Positions 8,364 through 17,395 of a stretch of DNA of 64,000 nucleotides are shown here, piece after piece (the first letter of the stretch is position 1; each line of letters starts with the position of its first letter). Made by a program: the position numbers and the translations under genes. The notes below the pieces were generated by a model. It was not told the DNA's origin and made no database searches. It was given only the letters and a program-made list of their open reading frames with translations. The stretch comes from Alcanivorax sp. DP30 (lineage in GTDB: Bacteria > Pseudomonadota > Gammaproteobacteria > Pseudomonadales > Alcanivoracaceae), in the NCBI RefSeq assembly GCF_009882945.1, contig NZ_WTUY01000004.1:334858-398857 (forward strand), read 5' to 3'.

Positions 8364-10646
8364 ATGCTTTTAGCAACGGATCTTGACGGTACTTTTCTGG
8401 GTGGTGATGAGGAAAGCCGGAACAGACTTTATCAACTGATCACCGCCCATCCGGATATTGACCTGGTTTTTGTCACCGGACGCGGCCTCGAGTCCGTGCT
8501 GCCTCTGCTCTCAGACCCCACCATTCCCGCGCCGCAATACATTATCTGCGATGTGGGTTGCACCATTGTGGATGGCAACACCCTGCAACCCGTACAACCC
8601 ATTCAGGGGCATATTGATAACCTCTGGCCCGGCGAGCACATCGTTGGCAGCGCCGTCGAACAAGTGGCCGCCTCACTGCAACGCCAGGATGTTCCCCAGG
8701 AACGCCGCTGCTCCTATTTCTGTGATGCCGATGAAGTCGACATCACCCTGAAAACCCTGGTGGACGATCTGGGCTGCGACCTGCTCTATTCTGCTGACCG
8801 TTATCTGGACGTGCTCCCCAAAGGCATCAACAAGGGCAAAACCCTGCTCAACCTGGTGAAGCATCTCGGCATCTCCACCGAAAAAGTGCTGGTGGCCGGT
8901 GACACCCTGAACGACCTGTCCATGTACGAGCATGGCTTCAAGGGTGTCTGTGTTGGCGAATCTGAAACAGCGCTGCTGGACGCCACCGAAAACTGCACCC
9001 GCGTCATGCACGCCACCTCACCCGGTTGTGGCGGCATCCTGGAAGCCCTTGGCTATTTCGGTTTCATGGGCCCGGCCGGTATTGATACCGAGATCCGCGA
9101 CATTACCAAGTCCGGCAAGGCCGATCTGGTAATCGTTTACCATCGCCTGCCTTATGAGGAATCCCTCATTGACGGGAAAGTGGTCCGCCATCGCCCCAAA
9201 TCACCCAACGGCATCATCCCCACCCTGTTAAGCTTCTTTGATGACGACAAGGCCGGCTCCTGGGTGGCCTGGTCTGCTCACGATGGTGATCCCGCCCACT
9301 TCCAGACCCACACCGACGTGGATAGCGATCGTTATCCCAACCTGGTGGCGGCCCGTGTGCCGCTGAACAAGGACGATATCGACATCTTCTACAAGCGCTT
9401 CTCCAAGGAAGCCTTCTGGCCCACCCTGCACACCTTCTGGGAAAGAGCCAGCTTCAAGGAAGAACACTGGGAAGTGTTTCTCAGAGTGAACAAGCTGTTC
9501 GCCGAGCGGACCGCCGCCGAGGCTGCAGAAAACGCCACCGTCTGGATTCACGATTACAACCTGTGGATGGTGCCGGCCTACCTGCGCGAACTGCGCCCGG
9601 ACGTGACCATTGCCTTCTTCCACCACACTTACTTCCCGTCGGCGGATGTCTTCAATGTGCTTCCGTGGCGGCGCGAGATTGTCGGCAGCTTGCTGCAGTG
9701 CGATTACATCGGTTTCCACATTCCCCGTCAGGCCGAAAACTTTGTCGATGTGGCCCGGGGCGTGACACCACTGGAGGTGGTCGAAAAGGTCGGCTGTGCG
9801 CCACGCTTCCTGACCTACGGCTGCGCGGTTGGCCTGGATGAAATGAGCAAGACCATCAAGGTGAATGATCGCTATATCGGGCTGGGTGCCCACCCGGTAG
9901 GTATCGACCTGAACCGCATTAAAACCGTGTTGGATGATCCCAAGTCGCAGCAACGCATGGCCGAACTGCGCGAACAGCTCAAGGACACGCGGCTTATTCT
10001 GTCTGTAGAACGTCTGGACTTTACCAAGGGCATTCTGGAGAAACTGGTGGCCTATGAGCGCCTGCTTACTGACAACCCGGAACTGATCGGCAAAGTCACC
10101 CTGCTGACGGTCTGCGTACCTGCCGCCAAGGAGATGCGCATCTACGATGAACTGCAACATCAGATTGAACAGACTGTCGGACGCATCAATGGTCAGTTCG
10201 CCAACGTCGGCTGGACCCCTGTGCAATTCTTTTTCCGTGCCTTTCCGTTTGAAGAACTGGTGAGCTACTACGCCATGGCCGATGTCATGTGGATTACCCC
10301 ATTGCGCGATGGACTCAACCTGGTCTCCAAGGAATACGTGGCCACCCAGGGGCTCACCAAAGGCTGCGGTGTGCTGGTGCTGTCAGAATTCACCGGTGCC
10401 GCCGCCGAACTGCGCGGCGCCATCCTCACCAACCCCCACAATCCACTAGAGCTGGCCGAAACCTGCTACCTGGCACTTTCCATGAGCAGCACCGACGCCC
10501 GCGCGAGACTGGACGAGGCCTTTAGCGCGGTGCAGCACTATGACATCGACTACTGGGCCAACGATTTTCTCGAAAACGTGGAAAAGTTCAGTCGCTCGCC
10601 GAGTCCCCGAGTGAAGCTGGTCGATGCGTCAAACCAGGTTGCCTGA
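8364..10646 (+). CDS. ggpPS: bifunctional glucosylglycerol-phosphate phosphatase/synthase (GgpPS)
   Basis: A 760-residue fusion. Residues 1-235 are a HAD phosphatase (catalytic DLDGT at 6-10, GDTLND near 179); residues about 245-745 are a GT20 glycosyltransferase (HDYNLWMVP near 396, RDGLNLVSKEY near 648). The glucosylglycerol-type sequence FFHHTYFPSADVFNVLPWRREI distinguishes it from OtsA trehalose-phosphate synthases. In the family, ADP-glucose plus glycerol-3-phosphate gives glucosylglycerol-phosphate, and the HAD domain then releases glucosylglycerol, a compatible solute made under salt stress. The fused order phosphatase-synthase matches the heterotrophic GgpPS type. A trehalose-phosphate product is the main alternative. 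Confidence 0.82.
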   Translation: MLLATDLDGTFLGGDEESRNRLYQLITAHPDIDLVFVTGRGLESVLPLLSDPTIPAPQYIICDVGCTIVDGNTLQPVQPIQGHIDNLWPGEHIVGSAVEQVAASLQRQDVPQERRCSYFCDADEVDITLKTLVDDLGCDLLYSADRYLDVLPKGINKGKTLLNLVKHLGISTEKVLVAGDTLNDLSMYEHGFKGVCVGESETALLDATENCTRVMHATSPGCGGILEALGYFGFMGPAGIDTEIRDITKSGKADLVIVYHRLPYEESLIDGKVVRHRPKSPNGIIPTLLSFFDDDKAGSWVAWSAHDGDPAHFQTHTDVDSDRYPNLVAARVPLNKDDIDIFYKRFSKEAFWPTLHTFWERASFKEEHWEVFLRVNKLFAERTAAEAAENATVWIHDYNLWMVPAYLRELRPDVTIAFFHHTYFPSADVFNVLPWRREIVGSLLQCDYIGFHIPRQAENFVDVARGVTPLEVVEKVGCAPRFLTYGCAVGLDEMSKTIKVNDRYIGLGAHPVGIDLNRIKTVLDDPKSQQRMAELREQLKDTRLILSVERLDFTKGILEKLVAYERLLTDNPELIGKVTLLTVCVPAAKEMRIYDELQHQIEQTVGRINGQFANVGWTPVQFFFRAFPFEELVSYYAMADVMWITPLRDGLNLVSKEYVATQGLTKGCGVLVLSEFTGAAAELRGAILTNPHNPLELAETCYLALSMSSTDARARLDEAFSAVQHYDIDYWANDFLENVEKFSRSPSPRVKLVDASNQVA

Positions 10647-10665
10647 GGCGAGGAGGATGGCACTG

Positions 10666-10688
10666 AAAGCCCGGCTTTGCCGGGCTTT
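10666..10688 (+). terminator. terminator after ggpPS
   Basis: A perfect 10-pair hairpin AAAGCCCGGC-TTT-GCCGGGCTTT, 20 bases after the stop codon. The T-run is short (three T). Confidence 0.8.
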
Positions 10689-10754
10689 GTATCTCATCGA
10701 GGATCGACTACAGAGCAAGAAGTAAGGTGTCTACTTTTCTTGGGTAACTCGGGC

Positions 10755-10838
10755 ACTTAACGCCCGCAGCACACGCGGGTTTGTAGTGAAGGCGTAGCCG
10801 TAACGGAAAACCCGTCGCTATGCCTTCGATTATTAAGT
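10755..10838 (-). other. attC-like integron recombination site 2
   Basis: On the minus strand, the R''-like box ACTTAAT (10832-10838) and R'-like box GTTAAGT (10755-10761) are complementary at 6 of 7 positions. Inner arms GCGACGGGTTT and AAACCCGCG pair with extra unpaired bases, as in attC hairpins. The stop codon of the adjacent gene (10833-10835) overlaps R'', a common cassette trait. It shares ACTTAACGCC and TGTAGTGA with the site at 11521. No integrase gene is nearby. Confidence 0.65.
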
Positions 10839-11504
10839 TTTCTCCAGCTCAAACCGAGTGTTCGGAATTAATTCTTTCTTTGCCATGATCTGGATGCGAC
10901 CCAAATACTCCAAGGACGCCAAAAATTCTTCTAAGTCCATATTCGATTGATCAAAAAAATATTTCTGGTAGTCCGCACCAACAGAATATTCTGAGGCCTC
11001 CATACTTCCATTATTGATGGAGACCTTTCTTTCTGTGCCATCTGGGCCGACTAAAACTCCGCTGGCGGCAACCCCATTCTGGAAAGTGATGTGACCACAC
11101 TCACATAATGTGTCGGAAACAATATGAGCCGTCGCATTATTAAAACGTGAGCTTAGCTGTCTGGCCGTGGCCACTGCAACAATTCGACTAATGTAAGCAG
11201 ATAGATCTTGCTCTGCCGGTGACCCACCGAATTTTGAGAAAAGGTTAGACAAGAATCCAGTCTTCTGAGCTTTAGACGAAAAGGACGAGCGCAAAACGGG
11301 GTCCGGCCGATCCAAATAAAAGGCATCTTTATTTTGGAAAGCCACCATCGTAACGATAGTTTCGCCTTCACGCGGATCTCGATAGAAGACGCATGAGAAA
11401 TTTATTGGATTCGAGAAGTTTATGATAACCCGCTGCATGGTTTCAGCGATATCTTCGAGCTTTGCTTCGCTTGTTATTCTCACTGCCCGAAATTTAGCGC
11501 CCAA
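10833..11504 (-). CDS. hypothetical protein, likely integron-cassette gene
   Basis: About 223 residues of unknown function. There is no signal peptide or membrane span. The middle has CECGHITFQNG, a short Cys-x-Cys-x2-His pattern in a predicted beta region followed by GVLVGPDGTERKVSINNG; the C-terminus is mixed alpha/beta. Codon use is AT-richer than in flanking genes. No ATG fits: a TTG at 11504 lies eight bases after AGGAG, while an in-frame TTG at 11510 abuts the ribosome site. It is bounded on both sides by attC-like sites (10755-10838 and 11521-11601), so it is best read as a mobile cassette. Confidence 0.6.
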   Translation of the reverse strand: MGAKFRAVRITSEAKLEDIAETMQRVIINFSNPINFSCVFYRDPREGETIVTMVAFQNKDAFYLDRPDPVLRSSFSSKAQKTGFLSNLFSKFGGSPAEQDLSAYISRIVAVATARQLSSRFNNATAHIVSDTLCECGHITFQNGVAASGVLVGPDGTERKVSINNGSMEASEYSVGADYQKYFFDQSNMDLEEFLASLEYLGRIQIMAKKELIPNTRFELEKT

Positions 11505-11520
11505 ATCCAACTCTCCTAAA

Positions 11521-11601
11521 ACTTAACGCCAGCCGTAACCGGCATATATGTAGTGAGCAGCGCGAACGAAATATACGTCCGCGTTGACGGCCTTGTTAGC
11601 C
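11521..11601 (-). other. attC-like integron recombination site 1
   Basis: Read on the minus strand: GGCTAACAAGG (R'' side, 11595-11601), inner arms CGGACGTATAT and ATATATGCCGG with one extrahelical base, then GGCGTTAAGT ending in R' at 11521-11527. R'' GGCTAAC is the exact complement of GTTAGCC at the 5' edge of the same cassette (12248-12254). That is expected when a cassette circle is cut at its own R' site. The upstream gene's stop TAA is inside R''. Confidence 0.7.
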
Positions 11602-12231
11602 ATAAATGCTCTTGCGATGAAGGTGCGATAGCAGCAAGACCTCTCCTTCTTCACGCGAATCGGCAAGATTTTGTGACAACTCATCATCAAGATTATCGGA
11701 TGGGTAAAGCTGTCGCTGTGCCTCGATGATCTGCGGCGAATCTGGAAAGTACGTATTGGAGAAGTCTTGAAGCAGGTCTAAATAAGCGTTGACGCGCTCT
11801 ATCGATTCGGTAAGAGACCGACCAAAAGGCAAAAAACCCTCGTAAATTTTTGATCCTACTAAGATGCGAAGGTCAAGCATAGCTGACTCATATCGTTTTA
11901 ATTCCTCTGCGAACTTTTCGATTTTTGCTTTATAACCTTCTGCCTCGGATAGACGCCACCTTTCATTTTCTGTGGTGTGCTCGATTTCTTCATCTGTGAA
12001 TTGACGCTTGTCGTAAGGCCAAAGGGGTTGCCGGAGTGTACGGGCTGCCTTACAGACTAGATGACTTTCTTTCACGAGCTTTCTTGCCGCTGTGTAGAGT
12101 TCCTTTCCAACCAAATCCCTCTTCCAAGCCCTCACCCCGTAAACGCCAACAAAGATCGTCACGATTGCAGCCAACCCCAACAGGGCATCTTTGAGCAATG
12201 CAATCCATTCCTTGATTTCTGGATCCGGCAA
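11596..12231 (-). CDS. hypothetical membrane-anchored protein, likely integron-cassette gene
   Basis: A 211-residue protein of unknown function. Residues 10-33 (ALLGLAAIVTIFVGVYGV) form one membrane span near the N-terminus. The rest is a long, charged, mostly helical cytoplasmic region with coiled-coil character around 95-135. The pattern, a short N-tail, one span and a helical soluble body, is common in small cassette and defence-associated proteins, but no family is recognised. The ATG at 12231 has no strong ribosome site. AT-rich codons, the attC-like site at its 3' end and a matching R' box at its 5' edge mark it as a cassette. Confidence 0.6.
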   Translation of the reverse strand: MPDPEIKEWIALLKDALLGLAAIVTIFVGVYGVRAWKRDLVGKELYTAARKLVKESHLVCKAARTLRQPLWPYDKRQFTDEEIEHTTENERWRLSEAEGYKAKIEKFAEELKRYESAMLDLRILVGSKIYEGFLPFGRSLTESIERVNAYLDLLQDFSNTYFPDSPQIIEAQRQLYPSDNLDDELSQNLADSREEGEVLLLSHLHRKSIYG

Positions 12232-12644
12232 GATTTGTTCCTCTTTTGGCTAACAGTTTATTCAGTTGCAGATGCGATATAACACTTTGCTGTATATCCC
12301 CGATCTTCTCGCCCGCAAAAAAGTACATCAAATTGCCTGCCAATCAGTGACTTACCCCTCAACCAGGAATCACCCTCAACCGACTTTTCTTGCACTTGCG
12401 TGTTGAACGGGAATGTTTACTCGGACTTTTCTTGCATCCGCTTTTTTGAAAAACCAATTTAGCTCAATCACTTACAAATTTATGTAAGCCATATCCTACA
12501 AATTCAACTTGCGCGCTGTTGAAAAACGGGAATTGAGAATGGTTTAGAAAGCCAGCAACAAGTGCTCACGCCAAAACGCGGGCACAGCATTACAGTCAGC
12601 ACGACACCAAACCGCGCCTTGTAGCTTGCAGCTTGAAGCTGTGT
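12232..12644. other. 413-base AT-rich gap upstream of the cassettes
   Basis: No gene. GTTAGCC at 12248-12254 (minus strand) is the outer R'-type border of the cassette pair. A small dyad, GATATAACA/TGTATATC, lies at 12276-12298. Two direct repeats of GACTTTTCTTGCA lie near 12382 and 12429. No third complete attC or integrase fragment was found. The last 70 bases (12575-12643) are a half copy of the AGCTTGTAGC repeat family. Confidence 0.5.
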
Positions 12645-13004
12645 TTACTTCGCCGCGCTCAACTGCAGCATATAGATAACGGCGTTGCGGATTTCCTGAT
12701 CGGAACAGTCGTAGCAGTTGCCGCGGGGAGGCATGGCATTGATGCCATGGATGGCTTCCTGAACGAGGGTCTCGAAGCCCTCTTCTTCCACTTCGTGGGA
12801 CCAGTACAGGCGATTGTGTTTGCCCACCTGGGGGGCGCCGGCGGCGCCACTGCCGTGGCAGTTGACGCAGTACTGGCGATACAACAACACCCCGCTGCGT
12901 CGTTCCGCCTGATCGGCGGTGGCAGTCGGGGCGCTGTTGGTGGATTCGCTATCCGAGCAGGCGGTGAGGATCAGGGCCGCCGCCGCGAACAGGATCCGGG
13001 TCAA
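12645..13004 (-). CDS. c5-type cytochrome lipoprotein
   Basis: A 119-residue monohaem cytochrome. The signal peptide ends in a lipobox (LTAC, Cys16), so the protein is probably anchored in a membrane facing the periplasm. The haem site CVNCH is at 46-50 and the likely axial Met is Met91 in MPPRG. A CYDC pair (97-100) is the disulfide typical of cytochrome c5. It would carry electrons in the respiratory chain. It lies 2 bases downstream of a second cytochrome gene of the same type and is probably cotranscribed. The stop codon directly abuts a repeat copy. Confidence 0.87.
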   Translation of the reverse strand: MTRILFAAAALILTACSDSESTNSAPTATADQAERRSGVLLYRQYCVNCHGSGAAGAPQVGKHNRLYWSHEVEEEGFETLVQEAIHGINAMPPRGNCYDCSDQEIRNAVIYMLQLSAAK

Positions 13005-13006
13005 AC

Positions 13007-13474
13007 TTACTTGCTCTCGCCAACCATGTACTCGACGGCAGCCTTGATTTCGTCGTCAGAGCAAGTCATGCACATGCCTTTCGGGGGCATGGCGTTCAGG
13101 CCATTAATGGCGTGCTTGACCAAAGTGGCTTCGCCTTGGGCGATACGGGGTGCCCAGGCAGCCGCGTCGCCAGTCTTGGGAGCGCCAGCGGCGCCAGTGG
13201 CATGACAGGCTGCGCAGGCAGAGTTGTAGACGGCATCGCCGGAACGCGGGCCGCTGGCCACTTCAGCCTCAGCCGGGGCGGCGGTGCCACACTCTTCACC
13301 TTCCACACACACAGAACCGACCGGCTTGATACGCTCTTCGATGGCGCGGTCGCTGAACACGGAACGTTCACCCAGCGGGTAGGGGGAAATTTCCTTGGTG
13401 CTCTTGGCAGCCACATTGCCGGCGGCAAACAGGGCGGCAATCAGGACCAGGCTGGCTGTCAGCATCTTTTTCAC
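13007..13474 (-). CDS. cytochrome c5 family protein, periplasmic
   Basis: A 155-residue protein with a signal peptide (cleavage likely after NVAA, near residue 23), an acidic linker with two Cys (56, 62), then a cytochrome c domain. Haem attachment is CAACH at 87-91, the axial Met is Met129 in MPPKG, and the disulfide CMTC is at 135-138. It is similar to its downstream neighbour but longer at the N-terminus. The pair looks like a duplication feeding a terminal oxidase, as cytochrome c5 does in Pseudomonas relatives. The partner oxidase is not in this window. Confidence 0.87.
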   Translation of the reverse strand: MKKMLTASLVLIAALFAAGNVAAKSTKEISPYPLGERSVFSDRAIEERIKPVGSVCVEGEECGTAAPAEAEVASGPRSGDAVYNSACAACHATGAAGAPKTGDAAAWAPRIAQGEATLVKHAINGLNAMPPKGMCMTCSDDEIKAAVEYMVGESK

Positions 13475-13637
13475 AATTACACCTCTACTGTTCTGTGAGT
13501 CGCCTCGGGGGCGTGCGGTTGGCGATTATACCCGCTCAGGCCGTGGGGACAAAATGGCATCTTTTTGCGGCTTACGCCCAGGTAACAGGCAGGGTAGCGG
13601 AAATCCCTTATCGGGCGCCCCAAGTAGCCAAACTGCC

Positions 13638-16232
13638 TCAACCCATGTCAATGCGAGGTAAAACCAGGGTGAAGCGGCTGCCTTCGTTGACCACGCTGTG
13701 CACCCGGATTTCACCGCCATGGCGCTCGGTGACTACCTTGACGAATCGCAGCCCCATCCCCGCGCCGCGGACGCTGGCGCCGCCACTGGTACTGGCCCGG
13801 CTGAAGCGCTGGAACAGGCGCGCCTGGAATTCCGGAGGAATACCCACACCGCGGTCACGCACGTCGCAGCACACCTGATCATTCTCGGCATACAGGCGCA
13901 CGTCCACAGAGCTGCCTTCATGACTGTATTTGATGGCGTTGGTGAGCAGATTGACGATCAGACGCTCCAGCAATTCATTGTTGCCCTGTACCCAGACATC
14001 CTGCTCGGGATCGTAATCAAAGCGCAGCCCGATGCCGCGTTGCTGGGCCTGAATCTGCACCTGGTCGATGGCGCTTTCCACCACGTCGAGCATGTCCTGC
14101 TCGTTCATTTCCACGGTTTCCACCGCTTCCACCCGGGCCAGCTGCAGGAATTGCTCGGCAATGTTCAGGTTCTTCTGGGCGTAGTGCTGAACGTTGTCCA
14201 GAAACTGGGGCAGCTCTTCCAGGGTGCTGCCCTGGCGCATTTTTTCAGTGAGGGCCAGCACCGAGACCATGGGTGAGCGCAGGTCGTGGGACAGGAAGTC
14301 GAGCATTTCCGAGCGCGTGCGCAGGGCCAGTTTGACCTCAGAGATATCCTTGAAGGACAGGATCATCATCCGCCCGGGGTTATCGCCGGCATGCACCAGC
14401 AGCATGTCCAGGTAGAGATCGGCACCCTGGCGATTGCGGCATTCCAGCTGGCTGCGGCCCTCTGCCAGGGTTTGCCGAAGCAGCACATCCCAGCTGTGTT
14501 CACGCAGTTCCAGCTCGCGCCCCATGTCGGTGACGGGAAAATCACCACTGTTCAGCCGCACGGCATCCACGCCCAGCAACAGGGCCGCCTGAGGATTGGC
14601 AAAGATGATGCCGCCACAGGCGTCGGCAATCACGACGCCTTCGCGGATCTGCGCCAGGGTCACCTGGAAGAACCGGGTCAGGGCTTCCTGACGCTCTTCT
14701 TCGCGGCGCAATCGTTCAATGTGGTTTTCCAGCACTTCGTAACGCGGGCCTGCGCTGGGCACCCCGGAGCGAATCCGCACCAGCATGGCATGGACCCAGT
14801 AATCATAGGTGTCCGCATCCAGCCCCTGATGCCACACCACTTGCAACTCGAAACGCCGCCCCTCATAGCGGAAGCGATACTGGCGCGCCAGAGACCCCTT
14901 CCATTGCGATGCGGCAAGGGCCTCGCCGCCGGATAGCTGCACATCCGGGCCATTGAGTTGCCAGGCCCGGACCGGCAGCACCTGGTCGAGCATCACGCCG
15001 AGCTGCTCCAGGGATGCCGAACGGGTAAGACGGCGATTCAGTTCGCTGTATTCCGCCAGCCTTTCCAGCGCCTTGCGCATATAGGACAGGGAGTATTCCA
15101 GACGACGCCAGGTCCACAGCGGGTAGGCCATCAGCGCCGCGGTCATGGCTGCAGCAGGTGGCAACCAGAGCCGCAGGGTAATCAGCATGATCATGCTCGC
15201 CAGCATGCAGGACAGCATGATGGCGGCCACCAGCGGAATGCTCCAGCGTGGCAGCACATAGGGCAGCAACAGCGGCGCCAGTAGAGCCAGCAGTGCGCTG
15301 AGGATCAGCACACTGGGCATGTTCAACTCGCGGATCAGACGATCATCACGCAGGGCGTCCAGCAGGTTGGCGTTGATTTCCACTCCCGCCATGAGCTCGC
15401 CGCTATTGGCCACCGGGGTGGGCAGCATATCGCCCAGCCCCGCCGCGGTGGCCCCCACCAACACAATGCGGTCACGAATCAGCTGTTCGGGGATCAGGTT
15501 TTCCAGCAGCTCCACCGCGGACACCTGGGGGTAACTGTTGGGGCCGCTAACAAAGGGGATGTAACGGTGATAGCGGCGCACGTTGGCGAGCCCGGAAAAC
15601 TCCTCACCCTGATTCGATGGAAAGCGATTTTCTGCCAGCTCACCTTCGTGCACCAGCAGGGTCTGGGTGATATGTGGCCACCAGGCCTGGCCAATCCCGG
15701 AGCGCATGTATACCGAGCGGGCCACGCCATCCGCATCCAGCTCCAGGTCCACATGCCCCAGACCCGCAGCCGCGCGGGCAAAGGGCGAATAGGGCAACAC
15801 CTCGATAAGCTGGCCTCCGGCACGCAATTGCTCCACATGCACGGGCAGATAGACATGGCCATTGGCCGTCATGGCCTGCACCAGGGCCTCATCGGATTCA
15901 GGGTTGTTGCGGTCCGGCTCGGAGAGAATCAGATCCATCAGCACCGCACGGGCGCCCATTTCAGTGAGGCGGTCGATCAGCTGCGCATGCACCTTGCGGT
16001 CCCAGGGCCAGCGACCAATTTCGCGCAGGCTGTATTCATCAATGCCGACAATCACCACATCACTGGCGGGCTCGTCTGGCAGGGTCTGCATGAGGTTGTC
16101 GTAGATGTAGCGATCAATGAACGACAGGGCACCACTAACGCTGAGCAATACACTCAGTGCAGCCACCAGCAGCAATACCGAGACGTGTTCGGCCAGATAG
16201 CGGCGCTGATCCAGCGTCAGGCGGCGGCGCAT
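13638..16232 (-). CDS. CHASE2-domain sensor histidine kinase
   Basis: An 864-residue membrane kinase. After an N-terminal span (about 18-38), residues 40-300 form a periplasmic CHASE2 domain (VVIVGIDEYSLREIGRWPW, RVVLVGATAAGLGD-like blocks). Three to four spans follow (about 305-385), then a PAS-like region (about 535-630). The kinase core has the H-box FLSHDLRSPM (His near 648), the N-box NLLTNAIKYS, and ATP-lid glycines DRGVGIPP and GAGMGLRFV. It is the last gene of a response regulator-FecR-kinase operon and starts 3 bases after the FecR gene. The stimulus is unknown. Confidence 0.88.
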   Translation of the reverse strand: MRRRLTLDQRRYLAEHVSVLLLVAALSVLLSVSGALSFIDRYIYDNLMQTLPDEPASDVVIVGIDEYSLREIGRWPWDRKVHAQLIDRLTEMGARAVLMDLILSEPDRNNPESDEALVQAMTANGHVYLPVHVEQLRAGGQLIEVLPYSPFARAAAGLGHVDLELDADGVARSVYMRSGIGQAWWPHITQTLLVHEGELAENRFPSNQGEEFSGLANVRRYHRYIPFVSGPNSYPQVSAVELLENLIPEQLIRDRIVLVGATAAGLGDMLPTPVANSGELMAGVEINANLLDALRDDRLIRELNMPSVLILSALLALLAPLLLPYVLPRWSIPLVAAIMLSCMLASMIMLITLRLWLPPAAAMTAALMAYPLWTWRRLEYSLSYMRKALERLAEYSELNRRLTRSASLEQLGVMLDQVLPVRAWQLNGPDVQLSGGEALAASQWKGSLARQYRFRYEGRRFELQVVWHQGLDADTYDYWVHAMLVRIRSGVPSAGPRYEVLENHIERLRREEERQEALTRFFQVTLAQIREGVVIADACGGIIFANPQAALLLGVDAVRLNSGDFPVTDMGRELELREHSWDVLLRQTLAEGRSQLECRNRQGADLYLDMLLVHAGDNPGRMMILSFKDISEVKLALRTRSEMLDFLSHDLRSPMVSVLALTEKMRQGSTLEELPQFLDNVQHYAQKNLNIAEQFLQLARVEAVETVEMNEQDMLDVVESAIDQVQIQAQQRGIGLRFDYDPEQDVWVQGNNELLERLIVNLLTNAIKYSHEGSSVDVRLYAENDQVCCDVRDRGVGIPPEFQARLFQRFSRASTSGGASVRGAGMGLRFVKVVTERHGGEIRVHSVVNEGSRFTLVLPRIDMG

Positions 16233-16235
16233 GTC

Positions 16236-17360
16236 TTACAGCGCCAGCATCAGGGCGACCCCGCCAATGAAAACCCAGAGATCCCAGGGCTTTTTCTTTT
16301 CCGGCTCGGGTTCGGGCAACGGCTCGGGTTGAACCACCGGTGGCGGTTCGGCGGGGGGCGGGGTAATGCGGATCGGCTGCCAGGCTTCTTCGCCCCGCAG
16401 ACCATTGGCATCCACTGCACGCACCAACAGGCGGTATTGGCCCACCGGCAAATCCTGCTGCCAGCGGGTATCGGTGAGGAACTGCTGCCCCAGCAGGGCG
16501 CCATCGGGTTGCTGGTACCATTCCACCGCATACTGTTCGGCTTCGGCCTGGGCCGGCCAGACTGCCTCTGCACCGGTGTGAGATTCGGTGATTACCACGG
16601 CGGGGGCCGGAAGCAAGGCCACGGGCTCCATGGGCGGCTCATCCACGGCCGCCAGGGTGGCATAGCCGTCGGTCACTTCCCGGGTGGTTTCCCGGCCGGT
16701 GACATCCACCTGCCCTTCCAGCACTTCGTTACGGGTGGTCTCGGCACCATCCACCGAGAGATAGTATTCGGTACCGCGCACCGCCGCGACCACACCGGGG
16801 GTATAGACCTCAAACGTCGCTTCGTCCTGATCCTGGGGGGAAACAGTATTGCGGATGTTGCCACGCTGCAGCCGCAACTCGGTGCGCTCGCCTTTCTGGC
16901 CAAGAAAGCGCCGATACTGGTTAACCACCAGCAGGCTGGAAGGCTTGATCAGCACCACAGACTGGTCGGCGAAGTGCACCCGCACACTGCCATTCATGCC
17001 GGTTTCCAGGGCATCACCGAAAGCAATGGATTGCCCTTCCTGGACCAACAGCGGTTCACCACCTGATACGGGATAAAGCAGCACTTCTCCTTTCACCGCG
17101 TGAGCGGTGGCCGGGATGGGTTTTTCCTTGAGCCAGTCGATGGGCACCCGCAGGGTATTGCCGGGGCTAAGGCTATGGGGGTTATCGAGGCCGTTATAAG
17201 AGGCAAGTTCGCGCCAGCAGGCATCTGGCTGCTGGGCGAAGCGGTCACAGATCTTCCACAGGGAATCACCGGGCCGGAGGGTATACTGCCAATCCTCTTG
17301 CGCGCTGGCTGCCGAGGACAACAGTCCCAACAGCAACGCCATCCACAACCAACCCTTCAT
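16236..17360 (-). CDS. FecR-domain protein with LysM, exported
   Basis: 374 residues. A signal peptide (cut near SSAASA, residue 20) is followed by a LysM peptidoglycan-binding domain at about 24-74 (YTLRPGDSLWKICDRF). A FecR domain lies at about 95-225 (GVVAAVRGTEYYLSV, with GQVDVTG). Then come a fibronectin-like region, a proline-rich linker and a C-terminal membrane span (357-373). Such proteins accompany CHASE2 kinases and probably sense the cell wall or the periplasm. It is transcribed between a response regulator and the CHASE2 kinase. This is not a classical iron-dicitrate FecR, since no sigma factor or TonB receptor is adjacent. Confidence 0.83.
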   Translation of the reverse strand: MKGWLWMALLLGLLSSAASAQEDWQYTLRPGDSLWKICDRFAQQPDACWRELASYNGLDNPHSLSPGNTLRVPIDWLKEKPIPATAHAVKGEVLLYPVSGGEPLLVQEGQSIAFGDALETGMNGSVRVHFADQSVVLIKPSSLLVVNQYRRFLGQKGERTELRLQRGNIRNTVSPQDQDEATFEVYTPGVVAAVRGTEYYLSVDGAETTRNEVLEGQVDVTGRETTREVTDGYATLAAVDEPPMEPVALLPAPAVVITESHTGAEAVWPAQAEAEQYAVEWYQQPDGALLGQQFLTDTRWQQDLPVGQYRLLVRAVDANGLRGEEAWQPIRITPPPAEPPPVVQPEPLPEPEPEKKKPWDLWVFIGGVALMLAL

Positions 17361-17395
17361 CTCACCCCTTCCTGAAACAGTTTTGCCTGTTCAGC

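Noticed and set aside
12255-12644. Integron integrase or third attC upstream of the cassettes
   Set aside because: No frame longer than a few dozen codons encodes an integrase-like sequence here, and no second end box lies at attC distance from 12248; only an outer R'-type box is present.
15567-17066. 499-codon plus-strand frame
   Set aside because: Antisense to the CHASE2 kinase and FecR-LysM genes, whose domains are unambiguous.
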